Below are positions 27,603 through 36,983 of a stretch of DNA of 64,000 nt, piece after piece. A program made the translations under genes and the position numbers. The notes beneath the pieces are model-generated. The model did no database searches, had not been told where the DNA came from, and was given only the letters and a program-made list of their open reading frames with translations. Position 1 is the stretch's first letter; each line of letters begins with the position of its first letter. This stretch comes from Mucilaginibacter sp. CSA2-8R. GTDB taxonomy: Bacteria > Bacteroidota > Bacteroidia > Sphingobacteriales > Sphingobacteriaceae. The stretch covers positions 4,712,001 through 4,776,000 of the forward strand of contig NZ_CP152389.1 of NCBI RefSeq assembly GCF_038806765.1. The letters are read 5' to 3'.

Positions 27603-28718
27603 ATGATTAACACTGTTCCTCACCCATCCAGCTTTCTGCAACCCGAATGGGTAAAAACCATTCGGCAGGATGCTTTTGCTGCCGAACAAGCCGGGATGCT
27701 ACAGCCTCAACAGTTAGAGCTCGTTTACGAGGAGCAATGGTTTAAACTGTTAGTGCCTAAAATATATGGTGGATTGGAAATGCCGCTACCCGAACTCATC
27801 AGGCTGGAAGAAGCTTTGAGTTGGGCCGATGGCAGTTTGGGTTGGGTAATTACGCTTTGCGCCGGTGCAGGCTGGTTTGGGGGATTTATTAACCCCGAAG
27901 CTGCCCGGCAGATATTTGCCGACCCTAAAGTTTGCCTGGCGGGCAGCGGCGCATCTACCGGTACTGCGCAGCAACTGGCCAACGGCTATAACATAAACGG
28001 GCACTGGCGCTATGCCAGCGGCGTACGCCATGCTACGCATTTCACGGCTAATTGTATTATTCAGCAAAATCAGGCCGATGTATTAGGTGATGACGGCAGT
28101 CCGGTGATATCCTCCTTTGTAATTGACCACCACCAGGCCGCGCAGGTACCGGCCTGGAAATACATAGGTATGATGGGTACTGGTAGCCATGCCTTTACAA
28201 TTACCGATGCCAGCGTACCGGCCAACCGGTCGTTTACCATTGATGCATCTTCAGCGGTAATTGATACGTTGTTGTACCGCTACCCGTTTCTACAACTGGC
28301 CGAGGCTACTTTAGCAGCTAACCTATCGGGTATGTCGCAACATTTTATAGATTTATGCGGACCAGTATTTGAGCAAAAATTGAAAGAGTCGGAAAGGTTA
28401 ACCGAAAAAGACCGAACAGTACTGATGGAAACCTATGCATCAATTGCGGCACAATTACAAACAGCCCGTGATGCTTTTTACCAGGCAGTAGATGCCTCCT
28501 GGACGGCCGAAATTGAAGATGAAAAAACTGCTGCAACTTTGCTATACCCCGTAAGCACAACCAGCCGTCAGTTGGCACGTGTTGCCCGCGAGAGTGTAGA
28601 TAAGCTTTACCCCTATTGCGGCCTGCGGGCTGCCGCGCCCGATACCGAAATTAACCAGGTATGGCGCGATTTACACACGGCCAGCCAGCATGCACTGCTT
28701 ACTTTTGAGGCATCGTAA
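27603..28718 (+). CDS. acyl-CoA dehydrogenase-like flavoprotein in thiamine operon
   Basis: 371 residues from ATG 27603, one base after pnuT, so it is the third gene of the riboswitch operon. N-terminal half resembles acyl-CoA dehydrogenases and their oxygenase relatives of the hydroxylase/DszC type (VYEEQWFKLLVPKIYGGLEM, EEALSWADGSLGWVITLCAG). GMMGTGSHAFTITDASVPANR is the flavin/substrate-binding segment. A catalytic Glu/Asp of true dehydrogenases is not identifiable by eye. A role in handling thiamine or a thiamine derivative is suggested only by context. Confidence 0.78.
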   Translation: MINTVPHPSSFLQPEWVKTIRQDAFAAEQAGMLQPQQLELVYEEQWFKLLVPKIYGGLEMPLPELIRLEEALSWADGSLGWVITLCAGAGWFGGFINPEAARQIFADPKVCLAGSGASTGTAQQLANGYNINGHWRYASGVRHATHFTANCIIQQNQADVLGDDGSPVISSFVIDHHQAAQVPAWKYIGMMGTGSHAFTITDASVPANRSFTIDASSAVIDTLLYRYPFLQLAEATLAANLSGMSQHFIDLCGPVFEQKLKESERLTEKDRTVLMETYASIAAQLQTARDAFYQAVDASWTAEIEDEKTAATLLYPVSTTSRQLARVARESVDKLYPYCGLRAAAPDTEINQVWRDLHTASQHALLTFEAS

Positions 28719-28751
28719 CAGGTAAAATAGCCAACTGAAATTTGAAGTAAT

Positions 28752-29303
28752 TTAAAAATCGAGCGAGGTTTCGCTGATGAGCCGGTAGATGTCGTGCAGG
28801 TTACGGCCAAGCTCTTTATAATCCAGACCATAGCCTACCACAAATTCGTTATCAATCTCAAAGCCTACATAGCGTAGCTCTTCAATAGACGTTTCGAGCT
28901 TGCCGGGCTTAAGCAGCAGCGAGCACACCCGTATTGAGGCAGGTGATTGTAATTTTAGTTTCTCGATCAGGTAACTCAGCGTATTACCGGTATCTACAAT
29001 ATCTTCAATAATTACAATGTGCCTGCCGCTGATGTCAACCGTCAGCTCAATATCTTCGCGTATACGGCGGGTGGTGGACGTTCCACCGTAGTATGAAGCC
29101 AGCTTGGTAAACGTAATTTCGCACGGAATAGTAATTTGCTTAATTAAGTCGGCTACGAACAAAAAACTCCCATTCAGCACGCCAATAAAAATGGGGGTTT
29201 TACCCTCATAATCTGCATTTAGTTGTTTGCTTAGCAGGTTAATACGCTTTGCGATGGTTTCTGCTTCAATTAATGGCTCAAATGTTAAATCATCAATTTT
29301 CAT
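28752..29303 (-). CDS. hpt: hypoxanthine phosphoribosyltransferase
   Basis: 183 residues. Forms IMP/GMP from hypoxanthine/guanine and PRPP in purine salvage. The PRPP-binding loop VIIEDIVDTGNTLS is at residues 97-110. LNGSFLFVADLI (43-54) and SYYGGTSTTRRI (70-81, the flexible lid with SYGxxTxS-like pattern) match HPRT. Divergent from the M16 peptidase with shared promoter region. Convergent with the flavoprotein gene. Confidence 0.95.
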   Translation of the reverse strand: MKIDDLTFEPLIEAETIAKRINLLSKQLNADYEGKTPIFIGVLNGSFLFVADLIKQITIPCEITFTKLASYYGGTSTTRRIREDIELTVDISGRHIVIIEDIVDTGNTLSYLIEKLKLQSPASIRVCSLLLKPGKLETSIEELRYVGFEIDNEFVVGYGLDYKELGRNLHDIYRLISETSLDF

Positions 29304-29429
29304 GGTAGTTTATTTGAGTTTTCGAGCTAATATAACCCGGCAGCAATTAAGTTTTTGTTACTATGCTTCTATATACAATTATACATAATACTGACGTAAA
29401 CGCACCACGCCAATCGATATAATTTACTG

Positions 29430-29437
29430 TATATTTG
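29430..29437 (+). promoter_or_regulatory. -7 promoter element of M16 peptidase gene
   Basis: TATATTTG matches TAnnTTTG and ends eight bases before the ATG at 29446. The mRNA would have almost no leader. Confidence 0.4.
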
Positions 29438-29445
29438 TACTTCGC

Positions 29446-30678
29446 ATGATAGATTACCAGGTACATACGCTACCCAATGGCATACGTTTACTTTACAAAC
29501 ATGCCGCCACTAATATTACCCATACTTGCTTCCTGATTAATGCCGGTGCCCGCGATGAAGCTCCGCAAAAAGATGGATTGGCACATTTTATTGAGCACCT
29601 CTTATTTAAGCAAACGGAGCGCCGCAATACCAACCAGATTTTAAACCGGCTGGAATTGGTAGGTGCCGATTTAAACGCTTACACTACTAAAGAGTATACT
29701 TGCATACATGCCTCACTGCTTAAACAGCACCTGGAACGTGCCCTTGATTTGTTTGAGGATATTATCTTCCACTCTACCTTTCCGGAAGAAGAACTGACCA
29801 AAGAACGCGGTGTAATACTGGACGAAATTGCTTCTTACCAGGACCAGCCAGAAGAAGCCATACAAGACGATTTTGAGGGCTTATTATTTAAGGGGCATAC
29901 ACTAGGCAATAATATTTTAGGTACTGAGCAATCGGTGAACCAACTGGGCAAAGCCGATATAAGTGATTTTATGGCGGCCAATTACAACACCCACGAAATG
30001 GTGTTTGCCGTTATTGGCGATTACGACTTTGCAAAACTGGTAAAACTGGCAGATAAATATTTAGGCCCCGTACCCGAAAACCGTTCAACTAAAAACAGGC
30101 AAAAGCCGGCACAGGCTAAAACCGAATGGTTAGCTATCGAAAAGCCGATATCACAAACACATGGGGTAATTGGAGGCATGGCGTACCATTCATCGCATGC
30201 TCATAAAAGCGGCTTACTGCTGGTAAACAATATTTTGGGCGGCATGGGTATGAGCAGCCGGCTAAACCTCGAAATCCGCGAAAAGCATGGCATTGCTTAC
30301 ACCATTGAGTCTAATTATATCCCGTTTACCGACACGGGTATCTTTTCTATCTATTTTGGTACCGACGAAGAAAAATCGGCCAAAGCCATTAAGCTGATTC
30401 ATAAAGAACTGCAAAAGCTGCGCGACAACAAACTGGGCACCCTGCAATTACAGCAAGTCAAGCAAAAGTTTATTGGTCAGATTGCCCTGGCCGAAGAAAA
30501 CCGCCTGAGCCTGATTATTTCGATGGCCAAAAGCTTAATTGATTTTAATTGCATTGATACACTGCAGCAGGTCTTTGATAAAATAAGTATGGTAACCGCC
30601 GAACAGGTCCTCGAAATCAGTAACGAGGTATTTGATCAGCAAAAGCTGATTACGCTGCTGTTTGAGCCAAAAGAGTAA
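29446..30678 (+). CDS. M16 family zinc peptidase
   Basis: 410 residues. Inverted zinc motif HFIEH at 47-51 (His47, Glu50, His51) with the third ligand Glu127 in VILDEIA, 76 residues later, as in mitochondrial processing peptidase-like PqqL/YmxG proteins. C-terminal M16 domain with NILGGMGMSSRLNLEIREKH. No signal peptide, so cytoplasmic. The motif is intact, hence an active rather than inactive subunit. Peptide target unknown. Confidence 0.93.
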   Translation: MIDYQVHTLPNGIRLLYKHAATNITHTCFLINAGARDEAPQKDGLAHFIEHLLFKQTERRNTNQILNRLELVGADLNAYTTKEYTCIHASLLKQHLERALDLFEDIIFHSTFPEEELTKERGVILDEIASYQDQPEEAIQDDFEGLLFKGHTLGNNILGTEQSVNQLGKADISDFMAANYNTHEMVFAVIGDYDFAKLVKLADKYLGPVPENRSTKNRQKPAQAKTEWLAIEKPISQTHGVIGGMAYHSSHAHKSGLLLVNNILGGMGMSSRLNLEIREKHGIAYTIESNYIPFTDTGIFSIYFGTDEEKSAKAIKLIHKELQKLRDNKLGTLQLQQVKQKFIGQIALAEENRLSLIISMAKSLIDFNCIDTLQQVFDKISMVTAEQVLEISNEVFDQQKLITLLFEPKE

Positions 30679-30761
30679 ACAGCAATTAATACCTTATAAA
30701 CAATGTTTGGGTTGTAACATTAAGCTGCCATGGGTAGTCTAACGTTCACTTAAACATTGTT

Positions 30762-32090
30762 ATGACCGTAAAACCTTTCCACATCTTATTAATTGCGTTT
30801 GTTGCTTTAGCACAAACCAGCTTGGCACAAACTTTTAACAAGGCCAAAATGGATAGCCTGTTTGATGCCGTAGCAGCCAACAACCGGGCTATGCTTAGTG
30901 TAGCGCTTACTCAAAAAGGCCAGCTGGTGTATAGCCGGGCCATCGGCAACAGCTGGTTAGGCGAAAAAAATATACCGGCTACCATCCAAACTAAGTACCG
31001 CATAGGTTCAATCTCTAAAGTTTTTACAGCAGTCATGATTTTTCAGTTGGTTGAAGAAGGCAAATTGCAACTCACTACGCCGCTGTCAGAATTTTACCCC
31101 TCCCTACCTAATGCTTCTAAAATAACTATTGCCCAGTTGCTTAGCCACAGCAGCGGTTTGCATAGCTTTACCAGCGACAGCTCTTACCTAACGTGGTTAA
31201 ACAAAAAGATGATACCTGCCGAAATGATTGCAAAGATTAACGTAAAACCAGATTTTGAGCCCGGCAGCAAGCACCAATACAGCAACAGCAACTTTATATT
31301 GTTAGGTTACATCATCGAAAAGCTGGACAAAAAGCCTTATGCCCTTGCTTTAAAAAACCGGATTACCAGTAAAACTGGATTAAGCAATACCTATTACGGC
31401 GGTAAAATAACGGCAGCCAATAACGAAGCTTACTCTTATTACTGGAAAGACAAATGGCTGCCTGACACTGAAACTGATATGAGTATACCCGGCGGTGCCG
31501 GTGCACTGGTATCCAACCCAACGGATCTGGTAAAATTCATGAATGCCCTATTTAACAGCAAACTGGTAAGCACCGCAAGCCTTACGCAAATGCGCACCAT
31601 TAACGATGGTTACGGCATGAATTTATTTGCTTACCCGTTTGATGGGCACACGGCCTACGGCCACGGCGGCGATATTGATGGTTTCCACTCGCAGGCCGCT
31701 TACTTTCCGGCTGATGACATTGCGGTAGCCTATACAGCAAACGGAGTTAACATGAATTTAAATAACATGATGATTGGTGTATTAAGTATTGCATTCAATA
31801 AAGCGTATACCATTCCCAATTTTAAGCCTGTTGCATCATCCGCTCAGGAATTGGATCAATACATAGGCATTTACAGCAGCACTCAAATACCCATTAAAAT
31901 TACAATTGGTAAAAACGAAACAACACTAACAGCACAGGCTACCGGGCAATCGGCATTTAGTTTGGATGCTGCCGGTAACCGTACGTTTAAATTTGATGCG
32001 GCAGGCATTACGCTAATTTTTGATCCGGCTAACGGGCAAATGACACTTAAACAAGGTGGCCGCACTTACTTGTTAACCAAAGCAAAGTAA
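30762..32090 (+). CDS. secreted serine hydrolase, class C beta-lactamase-like
   Basis: 442 residues. Signal peptide MTVKPFHILLIAFVALAQTS. Catalytic motifs: SISK at 83-86 in RIGSISKVFTA, YSN at 173-175, and an HGG motif (YGHGGDIDGFHSQ). This is the penicillin-binding-like serine hydrolase family, which in Bacteroidota covers esterases, peptidases and lactamases. A C-terminal lipocalin-like domain from about 355 (IGIYSSTQIPIKITIGKNET) is seen in many members. Substrate not predictable. Confidence 0.92.
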   Translation: MTVKPFHILLIAFVALAQTSLAQTFNKAKMDSLFDAVAANNRAMLSVALTQKGQLVYSRAIGNSWLGEKNIPATIQTKYRIGSISKVFTAVMIFQLVEEGKLQLTTPLSEFYPSLPNASKITIAQLLSHSSGLHSFTSDSSYLTWLNKKMIPAEMIAKINVKPDFEPGSKHQYSNSNFILLGYIIEKLDKKPYALALKNRITSKTGLSNTYYGGKITAANNEAYSYYWKDKWLPDTETDMSIPGGAGALVSNPTDLVKFMNALFNSKLVSTASLTQMRTINDGYGMNLFAYPFDGHTAYGHGGDIDGFHSQAAYFPADDIAVAYTANGVNMNLNNMMIGVLSIAFNKAYTIPNFKPVASSAQELDQYIGIYSSTQIPIKITIGKNETTLTAQATGQSAFSLDAAGNRTFKFDAAGITLIFDPANGQMTLKQGGRTYLLTKAK

Positions 32091-32165
32091 CTACATGCTT
32101 TTGCAATATGACATGGCATTTATAACTAAGCTGCCACTGCATTTTATATCCTTTACAGAAATACG

Positions 32166-32173
32166 TAATTTTG
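32166..32173 (+). promoter_or_regulatory. -7 promoter element of def
   Basis: TAATTTTG matches TAnnTTTG exactly and ends four bases before the ATG at 32178. Transcription starting a few bases after the element would begin at or next to the start codon, so a leaderless mRNA is likely. Confidence 0.45.
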
Positions 32174-32177
32174 CAGC

Positions 32178-32750
32178 ATGAAACTGCCCATTGTAGCCTA
32201 TGGCGATCCGGTGTTAAGAAAAAAAGCCATTGACTTTGAAACCGAGGAAACAGCCGACCTTAAACAACTGATTGCAGACATGTACGAAACCATGTATGCC
32301 GCTCACGGTGTAGGTTTGGCAGCGCCTCAGGTAGGTATTTCCAAACGTTTGTTTGTGGTAGATGCATCACCTTTTGATGATGATGAGCCCGAACTGAAGG
32401 ATTTTAAAAAGGCATTTGTAAATCCGCAAATTCTGGAAGAAACTGGCGAAGAATGGCCATTTAACGAGGGCTGCCTGAGCATTCCGGACATCCGCGAGGA
32501 TGTATACCGCCAGCCGATAGTTCGTATTGCTTATTTAGATGAGCACATGCAGCCGCACGAAGAAACCTACAAAGGTTTAGCTGCCCGCGTTATACAGCAC
32601 GAATATGACCATATTGAAGGCAAACTATTTACCGATAAGCTAAGCCCGTTACGTAAGCGCCTGCTCGAAAAACGCCTGAATGATATTTCGAAAGGTGTAG
32701 TTAAAGTAGAATACAAGATGAAGTTCCCTGCCGCTAAAAAAGGCCGTTAA
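32178..32750 (+). CDS. def: peptide deformylase
   Basis: 190 residues. Removes formyl groups from nascent N-terminal Met. All three motifs present: GVGLAAPQ (44-51), EGCLS (97-101, Cys99) and HEYDH (141-145), the metal ligands and catalytic Glu142. Length and order are normal for the type 1 enzyme. Unusual for def: no fmt or YqgF beside it here. A -7 element only four bases upstream of the ATG. Confidence 0.97.
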   Translation: MKLPIVAYGDPVLRKKAIDFETEETADLKQLIADMYETMYAAHGVGLAAPQVGISKRLFVVDASPFDDDEPELKDFKKAFVNPQILEETGEEWPFNEGCLSIPDIREDVYRQPIVRIAYLDEHMQPHEETYKGLAARVIQHEYDHIEGKLFTDKLSPLRKRLLEKRLNDISKGVVKVEYKMKFPAAKKGR

Positions 32751-32841
32751 TCTTCGGTGGTTCGATAGCCGTTGTCAGTTCGTTATTAGGTATTTACAAA
32801 CACAAGGCCAGCTCATTTAATTGAGCTTTCTATAATTGGTT

Positions 32842-32883
32842 AAGGCCTTTAGGATAATGTAAATTTATTATCTTAAAGGCCTT
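32842..32883 (+). terminator. long hairpin between def and the M20 gene
   Basis: 17-bp stem with one G/U pair (32842-32858 with 32867-32883), eight-base loop, ending ten bases before the ATG at 32894. A smaller 6-bp hairpin lies at 32810-32827. May terminate def; its closeness to the next start codon could also affect translation. Confidence 0.55.
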
Positions 32884-32893
32884 GATTGTTTAT

Positions 32894-34201
32894 ATGAAAA
32901 AACTCTACATTTTCGCATTATCGCTGTATACAACCGTTTCCATGGCGCAAACGGATGCTGTTAAAGCCAATATTGCTAAAAAGGCCGATGCCATGCAGGC
33001 TAAACTGGTAACCTGGCGGCGCGATTTTCATGAACACCCGGAGCTGGGCAACCACGAAACCCGAACCGCCGGTATTATTGCCAGCCACTTAAAAAGCTTA
33101 GGTATTGAGGTTAAAACCGGCGTAGCTAAAACCGGCGTAGTCGGTTTGCTTAAAGGCGGCAAGCCCGGGCCGGTAGTAGCTTTAAGGGCGGACATGGATG
33201 GCTTGCCTGTTACCGAACGTACCGCAGTGCCCTTTGCCTCTAAGGTTAAAACCACTTTTAACAACACTGAAGTTGGCGTAATGCATGCTTGCGGGCATGA
33301 TACGCATGTATCAATCCTGATGGGCGTAGCCGAAGTGCTGGCCTCCATGAAAAATGATTTGCATGGTACCGTTAAGTTTATTTTTCAGCCTTCTGAAGAA
33401 GGCCCCCCGTTTGGTGAGGAAGGTGGTGCCGAACTGATGATTAAAGAAGGCGTACTGCAAAACCCTAAAGTGGATGCTATTTTCGGCTTGCACATCAACG
33501 CCCAAACTGAGGTTGGTAAAATTACCTACCGCCCCGGAGGTACCATGGCGGCCGTAAATGATATGCAGATTGTGGTAAAAGGTCGTCAGGCACACGGCGC
33601 TTACCCATGGAGCAGTATAGACCCCATCGTGGTATCGGCCCAAATTATTAATAGTTTACAAACCATTGTGAGCCGCAATTTAAACGTTACCGAAAATGCA
33701 GCCGTAGTTACCATAGGTGCTATCAACGGTGGTAACCGGTCTAATATCATCCCCGAGCAGGTAACCATGATGGGCACTTTAAGGGCCTTGAGCGCTGAGG
33801 ACGAAAAAATGCTGATTGACCGCGTCAAAACTATTGCCACCAAAACCGCAGAAGCAGCCGGCGCCACTGCCGAAGTTAAAATTCCGTTTAGTGTACGCTA
33901 CCCGGTTACCTACAACGACCCAAAACTTACCGAAAAGATGTTACCTACGCTGCAAGCGACAGCCGGCACCGCAAATGTGTTACTGCGCCCCGCCGTTACG
34001 GGTGCCGAAGATTTTAGCTTTTTTCAGGAAAAAGTTCCGGGACTATTCATTTTTTTGGGAGGCATGCCCAAAGGCCAGGACCCGCTTAAAACCGCAGCCC
34101 ACCACACGCCCGATTTTTTTATTGACGAAAGCGGCTTCAGCTTAGGCGTTAAAGCCTTGTGTAATCTTACTTTAGATTATATGGCTGGTAAGGGTAAATG
34201 A
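32894..34201 (+). CDS. secreted M20-family amidohydrolase
   Basis: 435 residues from ATG 32894, giving signal peptide MKKLYIFALSLYTTVSMAQ (a TTG upstream is less likely). Hippurate hydrolase/indole-acetyl-amino-acid hydrolase type: metal motif CGHDTH at about 133-138, dimerisation domain in the middle (MQIVVKGRQAHGAYPWSS), C-terminal GAEDFSFF. The exported location is typical of Bacteroidota. It probably cleaves N-acyl amino acids or dipeptides. Confidence 0.92.
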   Translation: MKKLYIFALSLYTTVSMAQTDAVKANIAKKADAMQAKLVTWRRDFHEHPELGNHETRTAGIIASHLKSLGIEVKTGVAKTGVVGLLKGGKPGPVVALRADMDGLPVTERTAVPFASKVKTTFNNTEVGVMHACGHDTHVSILMGVAEVLASMKNDLHGTVKFIFQPSEEGPPFGEEGGAELMIKEGVLQNPKVDAIFGLHINAQTEVGKITYRPGGTMAAVNDMQIVVKGRQAHGAYPWSSIDPIVVSAQIINSLQTIVSRNLNVTENAAVVTIGAINGGNRSNIIPEQVTMMGTLRALSAEDEKMLIDRVKTIATKTAEAAGATAEVKIPFSVRYPVTYNDPKLTEKMLPTLQATAGTANVLLRPAVTGAEDFSFFQEKVPGLFIFLGGMPKGQDPLKTAAHHTPDFFIDESGFSLGVKALCNLTLDYMAGKGK

Positions 34202-34253
34202 CCTTCACTTACGAATAATCTTGATTTACTTAGGTTAAAACCACGTGAGTATC

Positions 34254-35123
34254 ATGTATAAATATACCTTCCTTATAGCTTTAATAGTAATGTGTGTTTC
34301 TTTTAAAGAGCAGCACAATACCACTCAATATGATGAAATAAAAGGCATGGAGTTAATAAAAGGTGGAATTTTTATTATGGGTATAGATAGCAATCGTCTT
34401 AAAAGCTACACCATGATATTTAACATACCGAAGGAAATTATTAAGCAGGAATATCCCGCTGTTAGAGGTGTAATAGCATCTTATTATCTGGACAAATACG
34501 AAGTTTCCAATGCTCAATATAAAGTGTTTATCGAAACCAACCCTCAATGGTCAAAGCAAAACATCCCGGATAGTTTACACGACGGTAATTATTTGAAAGA
34601 GTGGACAGGCAACGAGTATCCGAAAGGGCAAGCAAACTATCCGGTAGTATATGTGAGCTGGCATGCTGCGTTAGCATATGCCATTTGGCAGGGCAAACGC
34701 TTACCAACTGAAGCAGAATGGGAGTATGCAGCAAACAATAACTCACCCGCGCCGCTCTTTCCGTGGGGCAATCAGTTTCCTAACCCTAAGAAGCAAAATT
34801 TCATCAATTCAAATATCGGGCATCCTGTCCAGGTAACTCAATATAAAAGCAACGATTACGGAATTTATCATTTAGCAGATAATGTTTCGGAATTTGTGAC
34901 AGACCAATGGCGGCAAGACAAATATGCCGAACTCAACGATATTACAGGAAAGAAATATCTATTCAATAGCGAACCTAATAGTATTGTTGTCAAAGGCGGA
35001 AATTATAACAGTCCGCCCGCTGAGTTACGCACGACCTACCGTCATAAACATAACCGGACCGAATGCAGCGGGCTAATTGGTTTTAGATGTGCAAAGTCTG
35101 TCAACAAATTATACCGACGGTAA
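34254..35123 (+). CDS. SUMF1/FGE-like formylglycine enzyme-type protein
   Basis: 289 residues from ATG 34254 (a GTG at 34245 is an alternative). N-terminal hydrophobic segment with no clear cleavage site: exported. SUMF1-type pattern: GMELIKGGIFIMGIDSN, SYYLDKYEVSNAQYKVF, PVVYVSWHAALAYAIWQGKR, LPTEAEWEYAA and GLIGFRCAK at the end. Catalytic cysteines of true formylglycine-generating enzymes are not clearly present, so it may be a binding relative such as GldK-type gliding proteins. No gld neighbours here. Confidence 0.8.
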   Translation: MYKYTFLIALIVMCVSFKEQHNTTQYDEIKGMELIKGGIFIMGIDSNRLKSYTMIFNIPKEIIKQEYPAVRGVIASYYLDKYEVSNAQYKVFIETNPQWSKQNIPDSLHDGNYLKEWTGNEYPKGQANYPVVYVSWHAALAYAIWQGKRLPTEAEWEYAANNNSPAPLFPWGNQFPNPKKQNFINSNIGHPVQVTQYKSNDYGIYHLADNVSEFVTDQWRQDKYAELNDITGKKYLFNSEPNSIVVKGGNYNSPPAELRTTYRHKHNRTECSGLIGFRCAKSVNKLYRR

Positions 35124-35216
35124 ATCATGGATTGATGAATTAAATAAAACTTCAACCTGGTTTTTATCCCGCTTTTTTCAGCATCATAAAATCATCAGTA
35201 AACAATTTTTTAAAAC

Positions 35217-35465
35217 ATGCTGTTGATATATAAAAATCACGCTATGTTACTGACCACCCAACAAGCCGCCGAATGGCAGGATATTTTATTGATGAATGCC
35301 CAGGCCACGCCACACTCTCCGTCAGAAGAAAACTTAGCCGACGATGATGACGAAAGCTTTGATGATATGATGCAGGATGAAGATGACCTGTACGAAGCCC
35401 GCAATGATGATAACCTGATAGCTCCTGGAGACGATGACCACCTGCCTGACGACGACCTACAATAA
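35217..35465 (+). CDS. very acidic small protein of unknown function
   Basis: 82 residues from ATG 35217 (ATG 35244 is also possible). After ~25 ordinary residues the protein is dominated by Asp/Glu (ADDDDESFDDMMQDEDD). No recognised domain or signal. Convergent with the LolA-like gene, 38 bases away. Confidence 0.6.
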   Translation: MLLIYKNHAMLLTTQQAAEWQDILLMNAQATPHSPSEENLADDDDESFDDMMQDEDDLYEARNDDNLIAPGDDDHLPDDDLQ

Positions 35466-35502
35466 AAAGGTTAACATTTTATATTAAATTACCTTACAAT
35501 TG

Positions 35503-36156
35503 TCAGATCATAGCGATGTGATAATCGCTGAGCTGCATTTTAATTTTTCCGGTTTTGGTATCCATGCTGCGCATTTTTTTACGGTCAATCTTGGTATCCC
35601 TACCCATAAAATTAAGCGGGATTTTCAACCGTTCGATAGCAAAACCGGCCTCCATGTAATCAGGCAAAATGTCAGCATTTTTGGCGTACTGCATCAGCAA
35701 AGTGTAAGAGCCGTCTTTACGGGTATTTACTTCCGATTGCACAATGCGCACGGCTTTGGTATCCATGTATAAGGTAACCAGTACCAAGTCTGATTTACCA
35801 TCCGTCGGGATCACATTAATTACCTTAAGGTTCCGGCCGTCACGCTTTTCTGTCCCGCGGTCAACAGTAATGAAAGGATGCTTAAATATCTCATTCAGCG
35901 AAAAGTCCAGCCCGCGCTTAGGCAGCAGCACAAAATCATCCGAAGAAAAAGCCATCTTTTTCCCTTTTACGTATTTAATCTGTGCCCTTTTGGTCGGCAT
36001 CTTGATAAAGGGCACATCCAGGTTAAGCGTTACCGCTGCCGAAAATTGCTTTACCGAATCCATCCGCTGTTTAATGTGCATTAAATCGGCATCCACTTTT
36101 TGTGCCTGCACCCATTGGGTACTTAATAAAAACAACAGCAAAGCCAACCTCATCAT
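35503..36156 (-). CDS. LolA-like outer-membrane lipoprotein carrier
   Basis: 217 residues. Signal peptide MMRLALLLFLLSTQWVQAQ, then a LolA/LolB-like half-barrel pattern: MDSVKQFSAAVTLNLDVPF, KYVKGKKMAFSSDDFVLLP, ending with strand-rich sequence (RSMDTKTGKIKMQLSDY). Its ATG overlaps the permease stop by four bases (ATGA), so it is translated together with the ABC exporter. A chaperone-like carrier for whatever the exporter releases is a reasonable inference; whether the cargo is lipoprotein or another lipid is not visible. Confidence 0.72.
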   Translation of the reverse strand: MMRLALLLFLLSTQWVQAQKVDADLMHIKQRMDSVKQFSAAVTLNLDVPFIKMPTKRAQIKYVKGKKMAFSSDDFVLLPKRGLDFSLNEIFKHPFITVDRGTEKRDGRNLKVINVIPTDGKSDLVLVTLYMDTKAVRIVQSEVNTRKDGSYTLLMQYAKNADILPDYMEAGFAIERLKIPLNFMGRDTKIDRKKMRSMDTKTGKIKMQLSDYHIAMI

Positions 36157-36983
36157 CCAATATCCTTTTTTTGAAAAGTAAAAATTCCTATCGCAGCAAA
36201 TGCCGCAATGTATAATATCAAAAGGGCGTTGTTTACACCAATTTTTAACCAGTCGGTTTCGTAATAAAAAAGCTGCTGCCAGGTATCAATCAGCTTAGGG
36301 AAAAACACATTATTTAAGCCCGCCAACCCAAGCTCGGCCTTTAACAGCAAGTTGGTCACTATCAAAAACAGGGCAGCTGCAATCCAGGTTTTGGCGGCTT
36401 CCTTGATAAATACAGCAAGCGTGATGCTTACTACGCTATAAAACACCATGGCTATAGCACCAGAGGCAAACGCCCAGCAAATGCGCCTAAACGCTTCTTT
36501 AGCCTCAAAAAAGTTAAGCGTACCAATGTATACCACCAAATCGCCGGTACCAAAAACGGCATAGGCAAGGGCAAAGGTGCTCAGCATCATAAAGGCAATT
36601 ACAAATACCGTAAATACAATAGCGGTAATGTATTTTGCTCCTATAAACTGCCACTTTTTTACGGCCTGCAGCATCACGGCCTGCACGGTGCCATCTTTAT
36701 ACTCATCCGTCATTAATCCCGAAGTAATAATCATGAGGATGAGCGGCACATTAAACCACAGCGAGTTTAACACAATGTACATAATCAGGTTACCGTTAAG
36801 CAAGGTACCCTCAAAATAGAATGACTGCCGCAGGTTGTTGAGCAATAAATCGAGTATGGCGCTGCCTTGATAGTAGGCTGTAATAAAAATTAATAGCTCA
36901 ATTAGCAATATGGCGCCTAAAGCATAATAGGTTTTGCTTTGCTTAAGTATTTTTAACAGCTCGGCTTGTAGTAATCGCCTCAT
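36153..36983 (-). CDS. ABC-2 type transporter permease
   Basis: 276 residues with six predicted membrane segments (first at about 20-40, LGAILLIELLIFITAYYQG). The ABC-2 type pattern of a long soluble segment after the first helix, then TM segments, is seen. Overlaps the ATPase gene by four bases upstream and the LolA-like gene by four downstream. Forms an exporter with the neighbouring ATPase; substrate unknown. Confidence 0.88.
   Translation of the reverse strand: MRRLLQAELLKILKQSKTYYALGAILLIELLIFITAYYQGSAILDLLLNNLRQSFYFEGTLLNGNLIMYIVLNSLWFNVPLILMIITSGLMTDEYKDGTVQAVMLQAVKKWQFIGAKYITAIVFTVFVIAFMMLSTFALAYAVFGTGDLVVYIGTLNFFEAKEAFRRICWAFASGAIAMVFYSVVSITLAVFIKEAAKTWIAAALFLIVTNLLLKAELGLAGLNNVFFPKLIDTWQQLFYYETDWLKIGVNNALLILYIAAFAAIGIFTFQKKDIG

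Noticed and set aside
32755..32785. GGTTCGATAGCC, like a tRNA T-loop
   Set aside because: The flanking bases do not pair into a T-stem and no acceptor or anticodon stem was found.
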